Source: Dehalococcoidia bacterium UBA2160
GTDB lineage: Bacteria; Chloroflexota; Dehalococcoidia; Lucifugimonadales; UBA1123
DNA length: 64,000 bases
Direction: 5' to 3'
NCBI GenBank assembly: GCA_002328865.1
Contig: DCWO01000072.1
Span: 3,465-67,464 of the forward strand
Position 1 is the first letter of the stretch, and every line of letters begins with the position of its first letter. Made by a program: the position numbers and the translations under genes. This document shows, piece after piece, positions 9,586 through 18,404 of the stretch. The notes below the pieces were generated by a model. The model had not been told where the DNA came from and searched no databases. It saw nothing but the letters and a program-made list of their open reading frames with translations.

Positions 9586-10449
9586 ATGGTCAACAGCTTA
9601 TCTGACATCGTCGAAGGATCGGAGCCGCAACAACTCGCCACGGGGTACGTGTTCACCGAGGGGCCGTTGTGGCATCCGGACGGATACTGGCTGTTCGTCG
9701 ATATCCGACAAAGCCTGATCATCCGACTGGCGCCTGGCGGACAACCGGCGCACGAGCGCGAGGACAGCAACGAATCCAACGGCCTCACCTTCGACCTGCA
9801 AGGGCGCTTGGTCATGTGCGAAGGCGGCGCCCGTCGAGTGACCCGAAGAGAGCCGGACGGCTCGATCACGGTCGTGGCCGATCGATACGACGGCAAGCGG
9901 CTTAACCGCCCAAACGACGTCATAGGCCGCTCCGACGGCACGTTGTACTTCACCGACCCCGGCGGCAGGCTCGAAGCGCCCGAACGCGAGATCGATTGCA
10001 ACGGCGTCTACTCCGTGTCGCCGGACGGCAGCGTGTCGTTGCTGATCGACGACTTCGAGTTGCCCAACGGACTCGCGTTCTCGCCTGACGAGACGACGCT
10101 GTACGTCGCCAACACCCGGGCGGCCATGGAGATCCGGGCGTTCGACGTAGCGGCAGACGGTTCGGTCTCGGGCGGCCGACTGTTCGCGGAATTTGCTTCC
10201 GACGAGCCGGACGGCGTCCCGGACGGCATGAAAGTGGACGTGGACGGCAGGGTGTACTGCACCGGACCGGGCGGCCACTGGGTATTCGATTCCGACGGCG
10301 CCCACATCGGAACTATTCGCCTGCCTGAGCTTCCAGCGAACTGCGCCTGGGGAGGGCCGGACAACAAGACGATGCTCTTCACCGCGCGAACCTCTGTCTA
10401 CAGCCTCGAAATGAAAACCGCCGGCACGCGGACGCCGATGAAAGATTGA
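9586..10449 (+). CDS. SMP-30/gluconolactonase family lactonase
   Basis: This 287-residue six-bladed propeller carries the hallmarks of the SMP-30 / gluconolactonase / LRE family: TEGPLWHPDG with a metal-binding glutamate, NRPNDVIGRSDGTLYFTDP with a metal-binding asparagine, and LPNGLAFSPDETTLYVANT with a metal-binding aspartate. The family hydrolyses aldonolactones to aldonic acids. AGGAG precedes the ATG. It sits between the NHL protein and a KDG-type kinase, which supports a role in aldonate or uronate breakdown. The specific sugar is not predictable. Confidence 0.88.
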   Translation: MVNSLSDIVEGSEPQQLATGYVFTEGPLWHPDGYWLFVDIRQSLIIRLAPGGQPAHEREDSNESNGLTFDLQGRLVMCEGGARRVTRREPDGSITVVADRYDGKRLNRPNDVIGRSDGTLYFTDPGGRLEAPEREIDCNGVYSVSPDGSVSLLIDDFELPNGLAFSPDETTLYVANTRAAMEIRAFDVAADGSVSGGRLFAEFASDEPDGVPDGMKVDVDGRVYCTGPGGHWVFDSDGAHIGTIRLPELPANCAWGGPDNKTMLFTARTSVYSLEMKTAGTRTPMKD

Positions 10450-10473
10450 GCGCGCCAGTGAAGGACGGCCCTG

Positions 10474-11412
10474 ATGCCTGATCTGTTGAGCATCGGCGAG
10501 TGCATGGTCGAGCTGTTCTCGGACCAGCCGATCGAGGAAGCCGACACCTTCACGCGTTCGCTGGCGGGCGACAGCTTCAACCTGTTGGTGGCCGCCCAAC
10601 GACTGGGAACCAGCACCGGCTACATCACGAGGCTAGGCGATGACCCCTTCGCCGGATATCTCCTCAACACGTGGCAGAGTGAGGGCATCGACACGGCGGC
10701 GGTAAAGACCGTCGCCGGATTCAACGCGATGCACTTCGTGGCCTTGCTGCAGGGCGGAGAGCGCGAGTTCGTCTACTATCGCAAGGGCAGCGCCCCGAGC
10801 ACCATGCATCCGGACGATCTCGATCCCGAATACATAGGCGCCGCGAAGATCCAGCATCTCAGCGGGATCACTCAGGCCATTTCCTCCAGCGCAAGGGCGA
10901 CGGTGCTGAAGGCTGCGCAGATCGCGAAAGACAAAGGCGTGGCCGTTTCGTACGACCCCAACTATCGCCACCAACTCTGGAGCCACGATGACGCCCGGGA
11001 GGCAATGGAGGAAGTCTTGCCCTACGTCGACTACATGCTGCCTGGGGCGCCAGCCGACTCCAGCGTACTCCTTGGCACGGACGACGCGCACGAAACGGTC
11101 CGCTACTTTCGAGACCGGGGCGTCCCAGTCGTGGCTGTCACCCGAGGGGAACTGGGCGCGGTGGTCGGTTCGGGGGACGGCGTCTTCGAAGTGCCCGCCT
11201 ACAGGCCCGACGGCCCAATCGATACGACCGCCGCCGGCGACGCGTTCAAGGGCGGGTTCGTCCACGGCACGCTGTCCGGAATGAGCCTGGAAGACGCCGC
11301 CCGGCTCGGCACGGTGACGGCCGGTCTCAAACTGCGGGGCCGCGGCGCCCTCACCGGCATGCCGTATCGCGATGAAGTGTTCGCCGTTCTGGCAGGGCTG
11401 AACCAGGCGTAA
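10474..11412 (+). CDS. PfkB family carbohydrate kinase, 2-keto-3-deoxygluconate kinase-like
   Basis: This 312-residue protein has a GDSFNLLVAAQRLG sugar-binding segment near the N-terminus. At the C-terminus it has the PfkB signature DTTAAGDAFKGGFVHG, in which the aspartate of AAGD is the catalytic base. Length and motifs fit KdgK-type kinases, which phosphorylate 2-keto-3-deoxygluconate to KDPG. The 24-bp gap from the lactonase gene and the dehydratase genes elsewhere in the window support that assignment, but ribokinase- or fructokinase-like specificity cannot be excluded. Confidence 0.85.
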   Translation: MPDLLSIGECMVELFSDQPIEEADTFTRSLAGDSFNLLVAAQRLGTSTGYITRLGDDPFAGYLLNTWQSEGIDTAAVKTVAGFNAMHFVALLQGGEREFVYYRKGSAPSTMHPDDLDPEYIGAAKIQHLSGITQAISSSARATVLKAAQIAKDKGVAVSYDPNYRHQLWSHDDAREAMEEVLPYVDYMLPGAPADSSVLLGTDDAHETVRYFRDRGVPVVAVTRGELGAVVGSGDGVFEVPAYRPDGPIDTTAAGDAFKGGFVHGTLSGMSLEDAARLGTVTAGLKLRGRGALTGMPYRDEVFAVLAGLNQA

Positions 11413-11421
11413 CCCTCGATT

Positions 11422-12492
11422 TCATCCCTGCAGCAACCGGGCTGTGTTGCCGCCGCAGATCTTGTCCATGTCCGCCTTTGAGATGAAATCACAATGGAGT
11501 CGCAGGTAGTCCAGCGATTGCTTATACGTGCAGAAGCGCTCCACGTTGGGCAGATCTGAACCCCAAATCAAATGATCCGGCCCAAGGCGCTCGTAGTACT
11601 GGCGGATGATGGCTTGTCCTTCTTCGAAGGGGTACTCCCAGAGGTGACCTTGCAAGATCGGCATCAACACTTCTGTCAGCACGTTTGGAGCTTCGAGCGG
11701 TTCCCACACATCCTCTGAAATCACGATGCTGCCGCTGCTGTCCATGAAACGGTACAAAGGCAAACCGTGTGTGTAGACCGATGGGATGTCAGGGCGCCGT
11801 TTCAGCCATCTCCCAAAGGCGGCGTGCCCGGCAAAGTAACCTTCGTTGCCTCGCAGGTCTGAGGTGATGTTCCAGAACACGGGAATGCCAAGTTGCCGCA
11901 CGCGGTCCCAGAACGGGTCGAAAATGGGATCGTCCACCGTTTCCTTGCGGCCTTGGCGCCCCAAGTTTCCGGTGTTGAAAAAGAGGCCGTGCAAGCCTAG
12001 CTCCCGGATCGCTGTTTCCAGCTCGCGGACCTGATCGGGCTGGTCGATTCGCCATTCATCGACCATCGCCAAGCCCCAGAACCTGTCGGGGTCTGTGCGA
12101 ACGGCGTCTGAGATAAACCGGTTGAGCCGTCCATAGGTGTGCCCCGTTTGAATCACGGCCTTGTCGACACCCACGTAATCCATGTGGGCGGCAATCATCT
12201 CCGGAGTCGATTCGAGATTCGACATCGACACCGGCAGGTATTGCCTGGAGTAATCGATCCCGCGGGCGGTCCAAAGGAATCTACCGTACGTGCCGCCTCT
12301 GAACTGAAGTTCGTCCGGGTCGTCGTCTTCGTGCCAGTCGGCCCCCGTCACAACGCTGTTGTCGTCCAGGCGTCGTCCCTCGGACCGGTGGAACATCAGC
12401 CACTGGACGAAACGCATGTGATCGGCGGTCGATCGGAACCCTGAAGGCCCGCCCATCGGAGGGAAGACATGCACGTGGCAATCTACAACCAT
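11422..12492 (-). CDS. amidohydrolase family (amidohydrolase 2) metal-dependent hydrolase
   Basis: This 356-residue TIM-barrel protein opens with VVDCHVHVFP, whose HxH pair binds the first metal. The later segments GLHGLFFNTGN, FWNITSD and HLIWGSDLPNVERF, with the conserved aspartate of GSD, match the amidohydrolase_2 group that includes ACMSD and related decarboxylases or hydrolases. It lies 25 bp downstream of a NIPSNAP gene on the same strand, so the two likely form one transcript. The substrate is unknown. Confidence 0.87.
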   Translation of the reverse strand: MVVDCHVHVFPPMGGPSGFRSTADHMRFVQWLMFHRSEGRRLDDNSVVTGADWHEDDDPDELQFRGGTYGRFLWTARGIDYSRQYLPVSMSNLESTPEMIAAHMDYVGVDKAVIQTGHTYGRLNRFISDAVRTDPDRFWGLAMVDEWRIDQPDQVRELETAIRELGLHGLFFNTGNLGRQGRKETVDDPIFDPFWDRVRQLGIPVFWNITSDLRGNEGYFAGHAAFGRWLKRRPDIPSVYTHGLPLYRFMDSSGSIVISEDVWEPLEAPNVLTEVLMPILQGHLWEYPFEEGQAIIRQYYERLGPDHLIWGSDLPNVERFCTYKQSLDYLRLHCDFISKADMDKICGGNTARLLQG

Positions 12493-12517
12493 GTCGCGCC
12501 TTCTGCCTGCGAGTCGC

Positions 12518-12838
12518 CTACTCCGGGCCGGCGAAGAAATCGGCGCCTTGCATGATCATGTCCTGCTGCTTCACGATAAGTCCGCGTACTCGGGGCACGT
12601 ACTCGTTGACCCATCGAGGGTCTGCCTGGACGGCTTTTCGGGCGTTCTCGAAGTGGTCGTAGCTCTCGTAGGCCCAAATGTGCACGACCCTGTTCAACGT
12701 TCCCACGTCGGTGTAGTACCAGCCCGCAAGCTTTACCCCGTGATCTCTCCTGATCGGCAAAGCCAACTCGCGTACCGCCGCCATGTACTGGGGCACGGCG
12801 CCAAGTTGCAGATCGTAGGTCCTCATGTCGTATATCAT
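12518..12838 (-). CDS. NIPSNAP family protein
   Basis: This 106-residue ferredoxin-like alpha/beta-barrel protein starts with MIYDMRTYDLQ, the usual NIPSNAP opening. It also contains the family pattern VHIWAYESYDHFENARKAV followed by a tryptophan-containing helix. ATG 12838 is chosen because AAGG sits just upstream; an earlier start at 12871 is possible. Bacterial NIPSNAPs often accompany catabolic enzymes. Here the partner is the amidohydrolase immediately downstream. Confidence 0.85.
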   Translation of the reverse strand: MIYDMRTYDLQLGAVPQYMAAVRELALPIRRDHGVKLAGWYYTDVGTLNRVVHIWAYESYDHFENARKAVQADPRWVNEYVPRVRGLIVKQQDMIMQGADFFAGPE

Positions 12839-12984
12839 GCACCTTATCCTTTTCGATTCAGGCTCGAACACCAGAGCCCGTCAAACGTCAACGTGATGCC
12901 GGCGATGCCGACCGCCCGACCGATGGCTTGGCTCCGATCCTACCGTGAGGACTCCAACAAAAGAGGCGCTTCGGGCGTATCCAG

Positions 12985-13398
12985 CTAGCTTCCAGCGGCG
13001 CCCTTGAATTCGATCACCTTGTCGGGATGCAGGGTGATCGTCGCGGAGTCGGAGCCGGACGAACTAGCGCTGTATGCGCGGCCGCGCTCTTCACCCAAGT
13101 AGCGTGTCGCCAGGCGAAGTCTTGCAGCGTCGTCGAGCCCGGGGCCGATCTCTGCGCGGCCCTGGATCATTGCGGCGTGGTACGGCAGGTCGCGCCGATC
13201 GATGATCAGGGTGGCCTTGCCCTGTCGTTCGATGTTGCGTACCTTCTGCGCAGTCCGGCCAGCGCTGATGATGAACACTCCGTTTTCGTACAGGTACCAA
13301 ATAGGCATGCCGTGCGCCTGTCCGTCGGGGTTGACCGTGGCCAGAACGCCCAGGTTGGGTTCTGAATAAAGCGCTTCGAGGTCAAACTTTGTCGTCAT
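12985..13398 (-). CDS. pyridoxamine 5'-phosphate oxidase-like (PPOX/F420) split-barrel protein
   Basis: This 137-residue split-barrel flavin/F420-binding protein has GVLATVNPDGQAHGMPIWYL at the N-terminus, then ISAGRTAQKVRNIERQGKAT and a C-terminal GEERGRAY segment, all typical of the PNPOx-like / F420-dependent family. I take ATG 13398, which has GGGGAG about ten bases upstream, rather than the TTG at 13416 in the same frame. It is divergent from the SDR gene at 13559. Cofactor and substrate are not determinable by eye. Confidence 0.82.
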   Translation of the reverse strand: MTTKFDLEALYSEPNLGVLATVNPDGQAHGMPIWYLYENGVFIISAGRTAQKVRNIERQGKATLIIDRRDLPYHAAMIQGRAEIGPGLDDAARLRLATRYLGEERGRAYSASSSGSDSATITLHPDKVIEFKGAAGS

Positions 13399-13558
13399 AG
13401 CAAAATCGCTCCCCAAGTTGATGATGAGCCGAGTCTAGCAACAGCGTTCGGCGTCCGTCAATCGGTCGCTTGCGACGGTCCGAAAGCCGCGTCAGTAAAG
13501 TCGCTGTGCTACACTGGCGACGCGTCTCGGAAGGACGACTGTTCTGGAGGATCAGACC

Positions 13559-14311
13559 ATGAGAATGGCGGGCAAAACGGCGTTCATCAGCGGCGGAGCC
13601 AGGGGGCTCGGGGAGGCGCACGCCCGCCTGCTTGCCTCCGAAGGCGCCAAGGTCGCGTTAGGCGATTTACTGGAGGGAGAAGGGCGTCAGGTCGTCGCGG
13701 ACATCCAGGAAGGCGGAGGCGACGCGATGTTCGTTAGGCTGGACGTCACCAGCGAATCGGATTGGCAGCAAGCCATCGCCGCGACCGTGGATCGATTCGG
13801 AAGCCTGAACGTGATCGTCAACAACGCCGGGGTCAGCGGCTACGGACTTGTAGAGGACACCTCGGTCGAAGAGTGGGATCGAGTCCTCGACATCAACGCC
13901 AAGGGCGTGTTCCTCGGCATCAAGACCGCCATCCCCGAGTTGCGAAAAGCGGGCGGCGGGTCGATTGTCAACATATCATCGCAGATGGGGATCGTCGGTT
14001 CGCCGATGTCCAGCCCGCAGTACCAGTCCTCGAAGGCTGCCGTGCGACTGTTGACCAAAACCACGGCCGTTCAGTACGCCAAGGAAGGCATCCGATGCAA
14101 CTCGGTGCACCCCGGCCCGATCTTCACGAAGATGACCGAGCCTCGGCGAGCGGACCCTGAGGTGTACGGCCAAATGCTGGCGGCGATACCGATGGGCCGA
14201 TACGGCCAACCTATCGAGATCGCCAACGCGGTCTTGTACCTTGCGTCGGACGAGGCGTCATTCGTTACCGGCAGCGAACTCGTGGTGGACGGCGGTTGGA
14301 CGGCGCAGTAG
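13559..14311 (+). CDS. short-chain dehydrogenase/reductase (glucose 1-dehydrogenase / 3-oxoacyl-ACP reductase-like)
   Basis: This 250-residue classical SDR has the cofactor-binding SGGARGLGEAHA motif, NNAGVSG, the catalytic serine in NISSQMG, YQSSKAAV with the catalytic YxxxK, and a C-terminal GSELVVDGGWTAQ. CTGGAGG precedes the ATG by about a dozen bases. The family oxidises or reduces alcohols and sugars with NAD(P). Two more SDRs (19413 and 26493) share the general design but have different cofactor loops. The substrate is unknown. Confidence 0.9.
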   Translation: MRMAGKTAFISGGARGLGEAHARLLASEGAKVALGDLLEGEGRQVVADIQEGGGDAMFVRLDVTSESDWQQAIAATVDRFGSLNVIVNNAGVSGYGLVEDTSVEEWDRVLDINAKGVFLGIKTAIPELRKAGGGSIVNISSQMGIVGSPMSSPQYQSSKAAVRLLTKTTAVQYAKEGIRCNSVHPGPIFTKMTEPRRADPEVYGQMLAAIPMGRYGQPIEIANAVLYLASDEASFVTGSELVVDGGWTAQ

Positions 14312-14320
14312 CGTAGCCGT

Positions 14321-14344
14321 CAGCTATCAGCCGTCCGCTTTCAG
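14321..14344 (+). repeat. left flank repeat of the four-helix-bundle gene
   Basis: The stretch from 14321 contains CAGCTATCAG followed by a CCG-rich spacer and CTTTCAG. It is the approximate inverted counterpart of the CTGATAGCTGATAGCTG array at 14817-14853. The pair brackets the four-helix-bundle gene. Confidence 0.5.
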
Positions 14345-14411
14345 ATGTCGATTGGCAGTCATTTGAGGTCCAAGTGGCGAATTCTTGGTGTATTGATTCG
14401 CGGATGAGATA

Positions 14412-14792
14412 TTGAACCGGGCCAGCCCCAGAGATTTCAGAGGCCTCGATGTTTGGCGGAAGAGCCACGAATTGGCCTTGGTTGTGTACAAAGCCACGTC
14501 TGGGTTCCCTCCGAGCGAACAATACGGTCTGACTAGCCAGGCACGAAGATCGGCTTTCTCGATCCCGTCGAACATCGCCGAGGGTTGTGGCCGAGGGGGA
14601 GATGCAGAGTTCGCGCGTTTTTGTCAGATCGCGTTGGGGTCGGCCAGCGAGCTTGAGTACCAGTTGCTGTTGGCCGGAGAACTGAGATACCTCTCTCGTG
14701 ATGAACACGAGAGATTGTCATCCAAGGTCATCGAAGTCAAGAAGATGCTGACCGCATTTATCCGACGCATTCGGAGCGACCGCGTACGCTGA
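14412..14792 (+). CDS. four helix bundle protein (S23 / 23S rRNA intervening-sequence family)
   Basis: This 126-residue all-helical protein has the family signature DFRGLDVWRKSHELALVVYK at the N-terminus and SIPSNIAEGCGRGGDAEFAR in the centre, followed by a helix containing ASELEYQLLLA. The only suitable start is the TTG at 14412. These proteins are encoded inside 23S rRNA intervening sequences in some bacteria and as free cassettes in many others, where their role is unknown. Here there is no rRNA around it. Inverted GCTATCAG-type repeats on both sides suggest that the gene moves as a small cassette. Confidence 0.85.
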   Translation: MNRASPRDFRGLDVWRKSHELALVVYKATSGFPPSEQYGLTSQARRSAFSIPSNIAEGCGRGGDAEFARFCQIALGSASELEYQLLLAGELRYLSRDEHERLSSKVIEVKKMLTAFIRRIRSDRVR

Positions 14793-14816
14793 GATGTGAA
14801 TGCTGAATGCTGCCCC

Positions 14817-14853
14817 CTGATAGCTGATAGCTGACAGCTAATAGTCGATAGCC
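14817..14853 (+). repeat. right flank repeat array of the four-helix-bundle gene
   Basis: Tandem copies of GATAGCTGATAGCTGACAGCTA run into AATAGTCGATAGCC just after the gene's stop. The left flank (14321-14344) carries a related sequence in the opposite orientation. Confidence 0.55.
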
Positions 14854-14876
14854 ATATCCCACATGGAGGCACTCAA

Positions 14877-16028
14877 ATGCAGGTAACGGACGTCAAACAC
14901 TTCCTCACCCACCCAGGCAGGGGCAAGAACCTTTGTTTCGTGAAGGTCGAAACCGATGAAGGGATTCACGGGTGGGGCGAGTCGTACACGCAGGCAGACC
15001 GCGATCTACAGGTCGTCGCGCATATCGACCAGCTCAAACGCTACCTGATCGGGCGCGATCCCCGGAACATCAAACACTTCATGCAGATGGTGTATGACGA
15101 CTTCGCCGGACGTCGCGGCGCCATGGACCTCTGGTGCGCCGTGAGCGGCATCGAACACGCCATGTGGGACATCACGGCCAAAAAAGCAGGCATGCCGGTG
15201 CATATGCTGCTCGGCGGCGCCTGCCGGAGCAAGATCAGGGTGTACGCCAACGGATGGGGCGGAGGAAGCCAGGGGCCCGAGGCGCTGGCCGAAAAAGCCC
15301 AGCAGGTGGTCGAGATGGGCTTCACGGCGATGAAATTCGACCCGATTCCCGGACCGTGGCGCACCTACGTGAGCAAGGACGTCGAAGACGCGGCCATCGA
15401 AAACGTCAGGGCGGTCCGCGAGGCCGTCGGGTGGGATGTCGATCTCTTGATCGAGATGCACCGCAGACTCGCGCCGATGCACGCTCGCCGGATCGGGCGC
15501 GAAATCGAACGATATCGTCCGTTCTGGTACGAAGAGCCGATCTTGGCCGAAAACGTCGATGCGCTGGCGGCGGTCAAACGCGACATCAACCTGCCGGTGG
15601 TCACGGGCGAGGAGCTGTACACCAAGTTCGAGTTCCGAGAGATCTTCGAGAAACAGGCGGCGGACATCATCAATCCCGATGTCTGCAACGTCGGCGGAAT
15701 CCTCGAATTGAAGGAGATCGCCGCCATGGCGGAGCCGTACTTCGTCGTGGTCTCGCCTCACAACTTCAACAGCACAACCGTCGGGTTGGCTGCCACGATG
15801 CAGGTGTCGGCCGCAATCCCGAATTTCCTGATCACAGAATACTTCGTCAATCTCGAGGAGTTCGGAGAGGACATCGCGATCAACCCGTTCAAAGTCGAAG
15901 ACGGGTATATCGACGTGCCCGACCAACCCGGCATCGGAATCGAGCTCGACGAGGACAAGCTCGCGGCGTACCCGTACCGTCCGTTCGACGCACGCTCACC
16001 GAGGCAGTATCACGAAGAAGGTCCATAA
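14877..16028 (+). CDS. enolase superfamily (mandelate racemase-like) sugar-acid dehydratase
   Basis: This 383-residue protein has the capping domain followed by the barrel of the mandelate racemase / galactonate dehydratase group. Likely metal ligands are the acidic residue in DLLIEMHRR (E where many relatives have D, with the adjacent histidine), E of YEEPILAEN and E of TGEELYTKFEF. SPHNFNST holds the catalytic histidine. Such enzymes remove water from aldonic acids to give 2-keto-3-deoxy acids. A second paralogue is at 28951. The small AtzG-like protein and amidase genes follow after 53 bp. Confidence 0.87.
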   Translation: MQVTDVKHFLTHPGRGKNLCFVKVETDEGIHGWGESYTQADRDLQVVAHIDQLKRYLIGRDPRNIKHFMQMVYDDFAGRRGAMDLWCAVSGIEHAMWDITAKKAGMPVHMLLGGACRSKIRVYANGWGGGSQGPEALAEKAQQVVEMGFTAMKFDPIPGPWRTYVSKDVEDAAIENVRAVREAVGWDVDLLIEMHRRLAPMHARRIGREIERYRPFWYEEPILAENVDALAAVKRDINLPVVTGEELYTKFEFREIFEKQAADIINPDVCNVGGILELKEIAAMAEPYFVVVSPHNFNSTTVGLAATMQVSAAIPNFLITEYFVNLEEFGEDIAINPFKVEDGYIDVPDQPGIGIELDEDKLAAYPYRPFDARSPRQYHEEGP

Positions 16029-16081
16029 CCGTTTACCGTAGGCCTGGATTCGCGGGACGGCAAACAGCAGGAGGATTAGAC

Positions 16082-16294
16082 ATGTCAGATCCAACCGAGT
16101 TGCCGATGGAGGAGTTCGGAGTGCTTTGCGCCCGAGCGGGATTCGTCTTGACCGATGAGGAGGCGCGAGACCTGAAAGGCATGTGGGAGCGAGTGCTGCC
16201 GGACTTGGCCGCGCTCCACGCTGTCGATCTGGGCGAAGGGGATCTGGCCGTCTCGTTCGAGCCAAGCTGGGACCCCGATACGGAGGCGCTGTGA
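16082..16294 (+). CDS. AtzG/GatC-like small partner protein of an amidase
   Basis: This 70-residue acidic protein is preceded by GGAGG (16070s). It has a two-helix pattern with FGVLCARAGFVLTDEEARDL followed by ALHAVDLGEGDLAVSFEPSW. That is the general layout of the AtzG/GatC-like proteins that bind as small subunits to amidase-signature enzymes. Its TGA overlaps the ATG of the amidase gene by one base, so the two are translationally coupled. The assignment rests mainly on position, size and composition. Confidence 0.7.
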   Translation: MSDPTELPMEEFGVLCARAGFVLTDEEARDLKGMWERVLPDLAALHAVDLGEGDLAVSFEPSWDPDTEAL

Positions 16295-17703
16295 TGGTGG
16301 ATGCGACCGATCTGTGCTATCTGAGCATCGGCGAAGCCGCCGAACTGTTGCGCGAGGGCGAGCTCTCGCCCGTGGAGCTGACGCGAGCGTTCCTGGACCG
16401 CATCGAGCATCTTGATGCGACCCTCCAGGCCTACATCACATTGATGCCAGAGAGAGCGATGAGCGACGCCCGTAAAGCCGAGGCTGAAATACTGCGCGGA
16501 GACTACCGGGGTCCGCTCCATGGCATTCCGATAGCTCTCAAAGACTTGTACGACACCAAAGGCGTCCGCACCACCGGCAGTTCCAAGGTGCTGGCGGATC
16601 GTGTGCCGGATGTGGACGCCACCACGACCAGCAGGCTGGCCGCGGCGGGAACGGTGCTGCTCGGAAAGCTAGCGATGCACGAGTTCGCCCTGGGCGGCCC
16701 CGACCCCAGCAACGGATTCCCGATGGCTCGCAATCCCTGGAACCTCGACTACATCCCCGGCGGCTCAAGCTCGGGCTCGGGCGCCTCAGTCGCCGCGGGG
16801 CTCGCGATGGGCACGCTCGGGTCCTGCACCGGCGGCTCGATACGCGGGCCGGCTTCGCACTGCAGCGTCGTCGGGATCAAGGCGACGTACGGACGCGTGA
16901 GCAGGTTCGGGGTGCTGCCTTTGAGCTGGACGCTGGACCACGCCGGCCCATTGACCTGGACGGTCGAGGACGCCGCGCTGATGCTTCAGGCGATTGCCGG
17001 GTACGATCCTCTGGACCCGACAAGCAGCCGGGCGCCTGTTTCCGATTACTCGGAATCGCTAGTCGAAGACATTGCAGGCATGACCGTCGGAGTGCCGCGG
17101 CACTTCTTCTTCGCCGCCGACGAGTCCATCGACAACGACGTCCTGGCCACTGTGGAGGCGGCGCTTGGGACGCTCGAAGAGCTCGGCGCAGTGCTGGTTG
17201 ATGTCGAAATCCCCATGCTTGCGCACGCGGGCGCCGCGCAACAGACGATCATGTTGAGTGAGGCGTTTGCCTATCACAGGACGAACCTGCTCGCACGGCC
17301 CGAGGAATTCGGAGACATGGTGCGGGCCCGGTTCCGGATGGGCGGCCTGTACAGCGGAGCAGACTATGTGCAAGCGCAACGAGTACGCAAGGCGCTCAAG
17401 AGCGAATTCGCCCCGGTGCTGCAGAACGTCGACGTAATCGCCTCGCCGACGATGTCCAACCCGCCGACACGGTTCGACGGGACCAGCACGTGGACCACGA
17501 CTCGCACACCCAGCTTTACCGGTCCCTACAATCTTACGGGGATGCCGGCCATATCGGTCCCGTGCGGTTTCACCCCGGCGGGCCTGCCGGTCGGCCTGCA
17601 GATCGCGGGCAAGCCTTTCGACGAACCGTCGGTGTTCCGAGCAGCGTACACGTACGAACAGAGCGCACGGCTCTTTGAACGCCGGCCCGCGGGTTTGGAC
17701 TGA
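16294..17703 (+). CDS. amidase signature family hydrolase (AtzE/GatA-like)
   Basis: This 469-residue protein has all features of the amidase signature family: the catalytic lysine in IALKDLYDTKG, the glycine/serine-rich motif GGSSSGSGASVAAG, and GSCTGGSIRGPASHC carrying the cis-serine and nucleophile serine of the Ser-Ser-Lys triad. ATG 16294 is chosen because it overlaps the stop of the AtzG-like gene; the open frame begins further upstream. No gatB is near, so this is more likely a catabolic amidase acting with its small partner than tRNA amidotransferase subunit A. Confidence 0.88.
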   Translation: MVDATDLCYLSIGEAAELLREGELSPVELTRAFLDRIEHLDATLQAYITLMPERAMSDARKAEAEILRGDYRGPLHGIPIALKDLYDTKGVRTTGSSKVLADRVPDVDATTTSRLAAAGTVLLGKLAMHEFALGGPDPSNGFPMARNPWNLDYIPGGSSSGSGASVAAGLAMGTLGSCTGGSIRGPASHCSVVGIKATYGRVSRFGVLPLSWTLDHAGPLTWTVEDAALMLQAIAGYDPLDPTSSRAPVSDYSESLVEDIAGMTVGVPRHFFFAADESIDNDVLATVEAALGTLEELGAVLVDVEIPMLAHAGAAQQTIMLSEAFAYHRTNLLARPEEFGDMVRARFRMGGLYSGADYVQAQRVRKALKSEFAPVLQNVDVIASPTMSNPPTRFDGTSTWTTTRTPSFTGPYNLTGMPAISVPCGFTPAGLPVGLQIAGKPFDEPSVFRAAYTYEQSARLFERRPAGLD

Positions 17704-17747
17704 GCTAGTCGCGTCTGCCCACCTGACTTGACCCATAGCACGAGAGG

Positions 17748-18305
17748 ATGCACGAACCTATGGCTGATCAATACAGGCGCGTCGTCACCGGATTCGACGA
17801 AAACGGCCGGTCGATCGTCGCGATTGACGGTCCGCCCGGACCCGAGGACGCCCGAGGAACGCTGCTCGAGATGTGGGCCACGGATTCGACGCCCGCTGAC
17901 AACTCGATCCCGGGCGACGCCGCAGATCGTCCGGTTCGTCTGGAGCCGTCGGCGGAAGGATCGAAGTTCCGATTCTTCCGAGTGGCGCCGGAGAGCACGC
18001 TGCCGTCCTTCGAAGAGCGCAACGCCCAGCAGGCGGCCAGGTTGGACACGATGAACGAAGACGACCGCGCGGACGCCGTCCGCATTCGTCGCGACACCAC
18101 TCGGCATCCCGGCATGCACGAGACGCTGACCGTGGACTACATCATTCTTCTGAGCGGAGAGGTGACGATGCTCCTTGACGAAGATCAGGTCGATCTCAAG
18201 CCGTTCGACGTCGTCGTCCAGCGTGGCACGAACCACGCCTGGGTCAACCACGGAACGGAAACAGCCGTCCTTGCCGCGGTCCTGATCGACGCGGATCCGC
18301 TGTAA
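17748..18305 (+). CDS. cupin domain protein (185 aa)
   Basis: The N-terminal half (residues 1-110) is a beta-rich arm with GRSIVAIDGPPGPEDARG. The C-terminal half is a single cupin barrel with HETLTVDYIILLSGEVTMLL as motif 1 and QRGTNHAWVNHG as motif 2. Related proteins act on, or bind, small organic acids. It follows the amidase by 44 bp and precedes an aldo/keto reductase, in a run of plus-strand catabolic genes. Confidence 0.82.
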   Translation: MHEPMADQYRRVVTGFDENGRSIVAIDGPPGPEDARGTLLEMWATDSTPADNSIPGDAADRPVRLEPSAEGSKFRFFRVAPESTLPSFEERNAQQAARLDTMNEDDRADAVRIRRDTTRHPGMHETLTVDYIILLSGEVTMLLDEDQVDLKPFDVVVQRGTNHAWVNHGTETAVLAAVLIDADPL

Positions 18306-18404
18306 CAACGGGGCAACCGCGCTTGCGGGTCCGGCGACGCACTTTTGTCCTTTCGATCCCTTTCGCACCGGTCGCCAACTGAGCATCATCCAAAGAGGAG
18401 AACC

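Noticed and set aside
12483..12842. Arginine-rich frame on the minus strand over the NIPSNAP gene
   Set aside because: It is the wrong frame of a clear NIPSNAP coding sequence. The same applies to the many arginine-rich frames opposite other genes.
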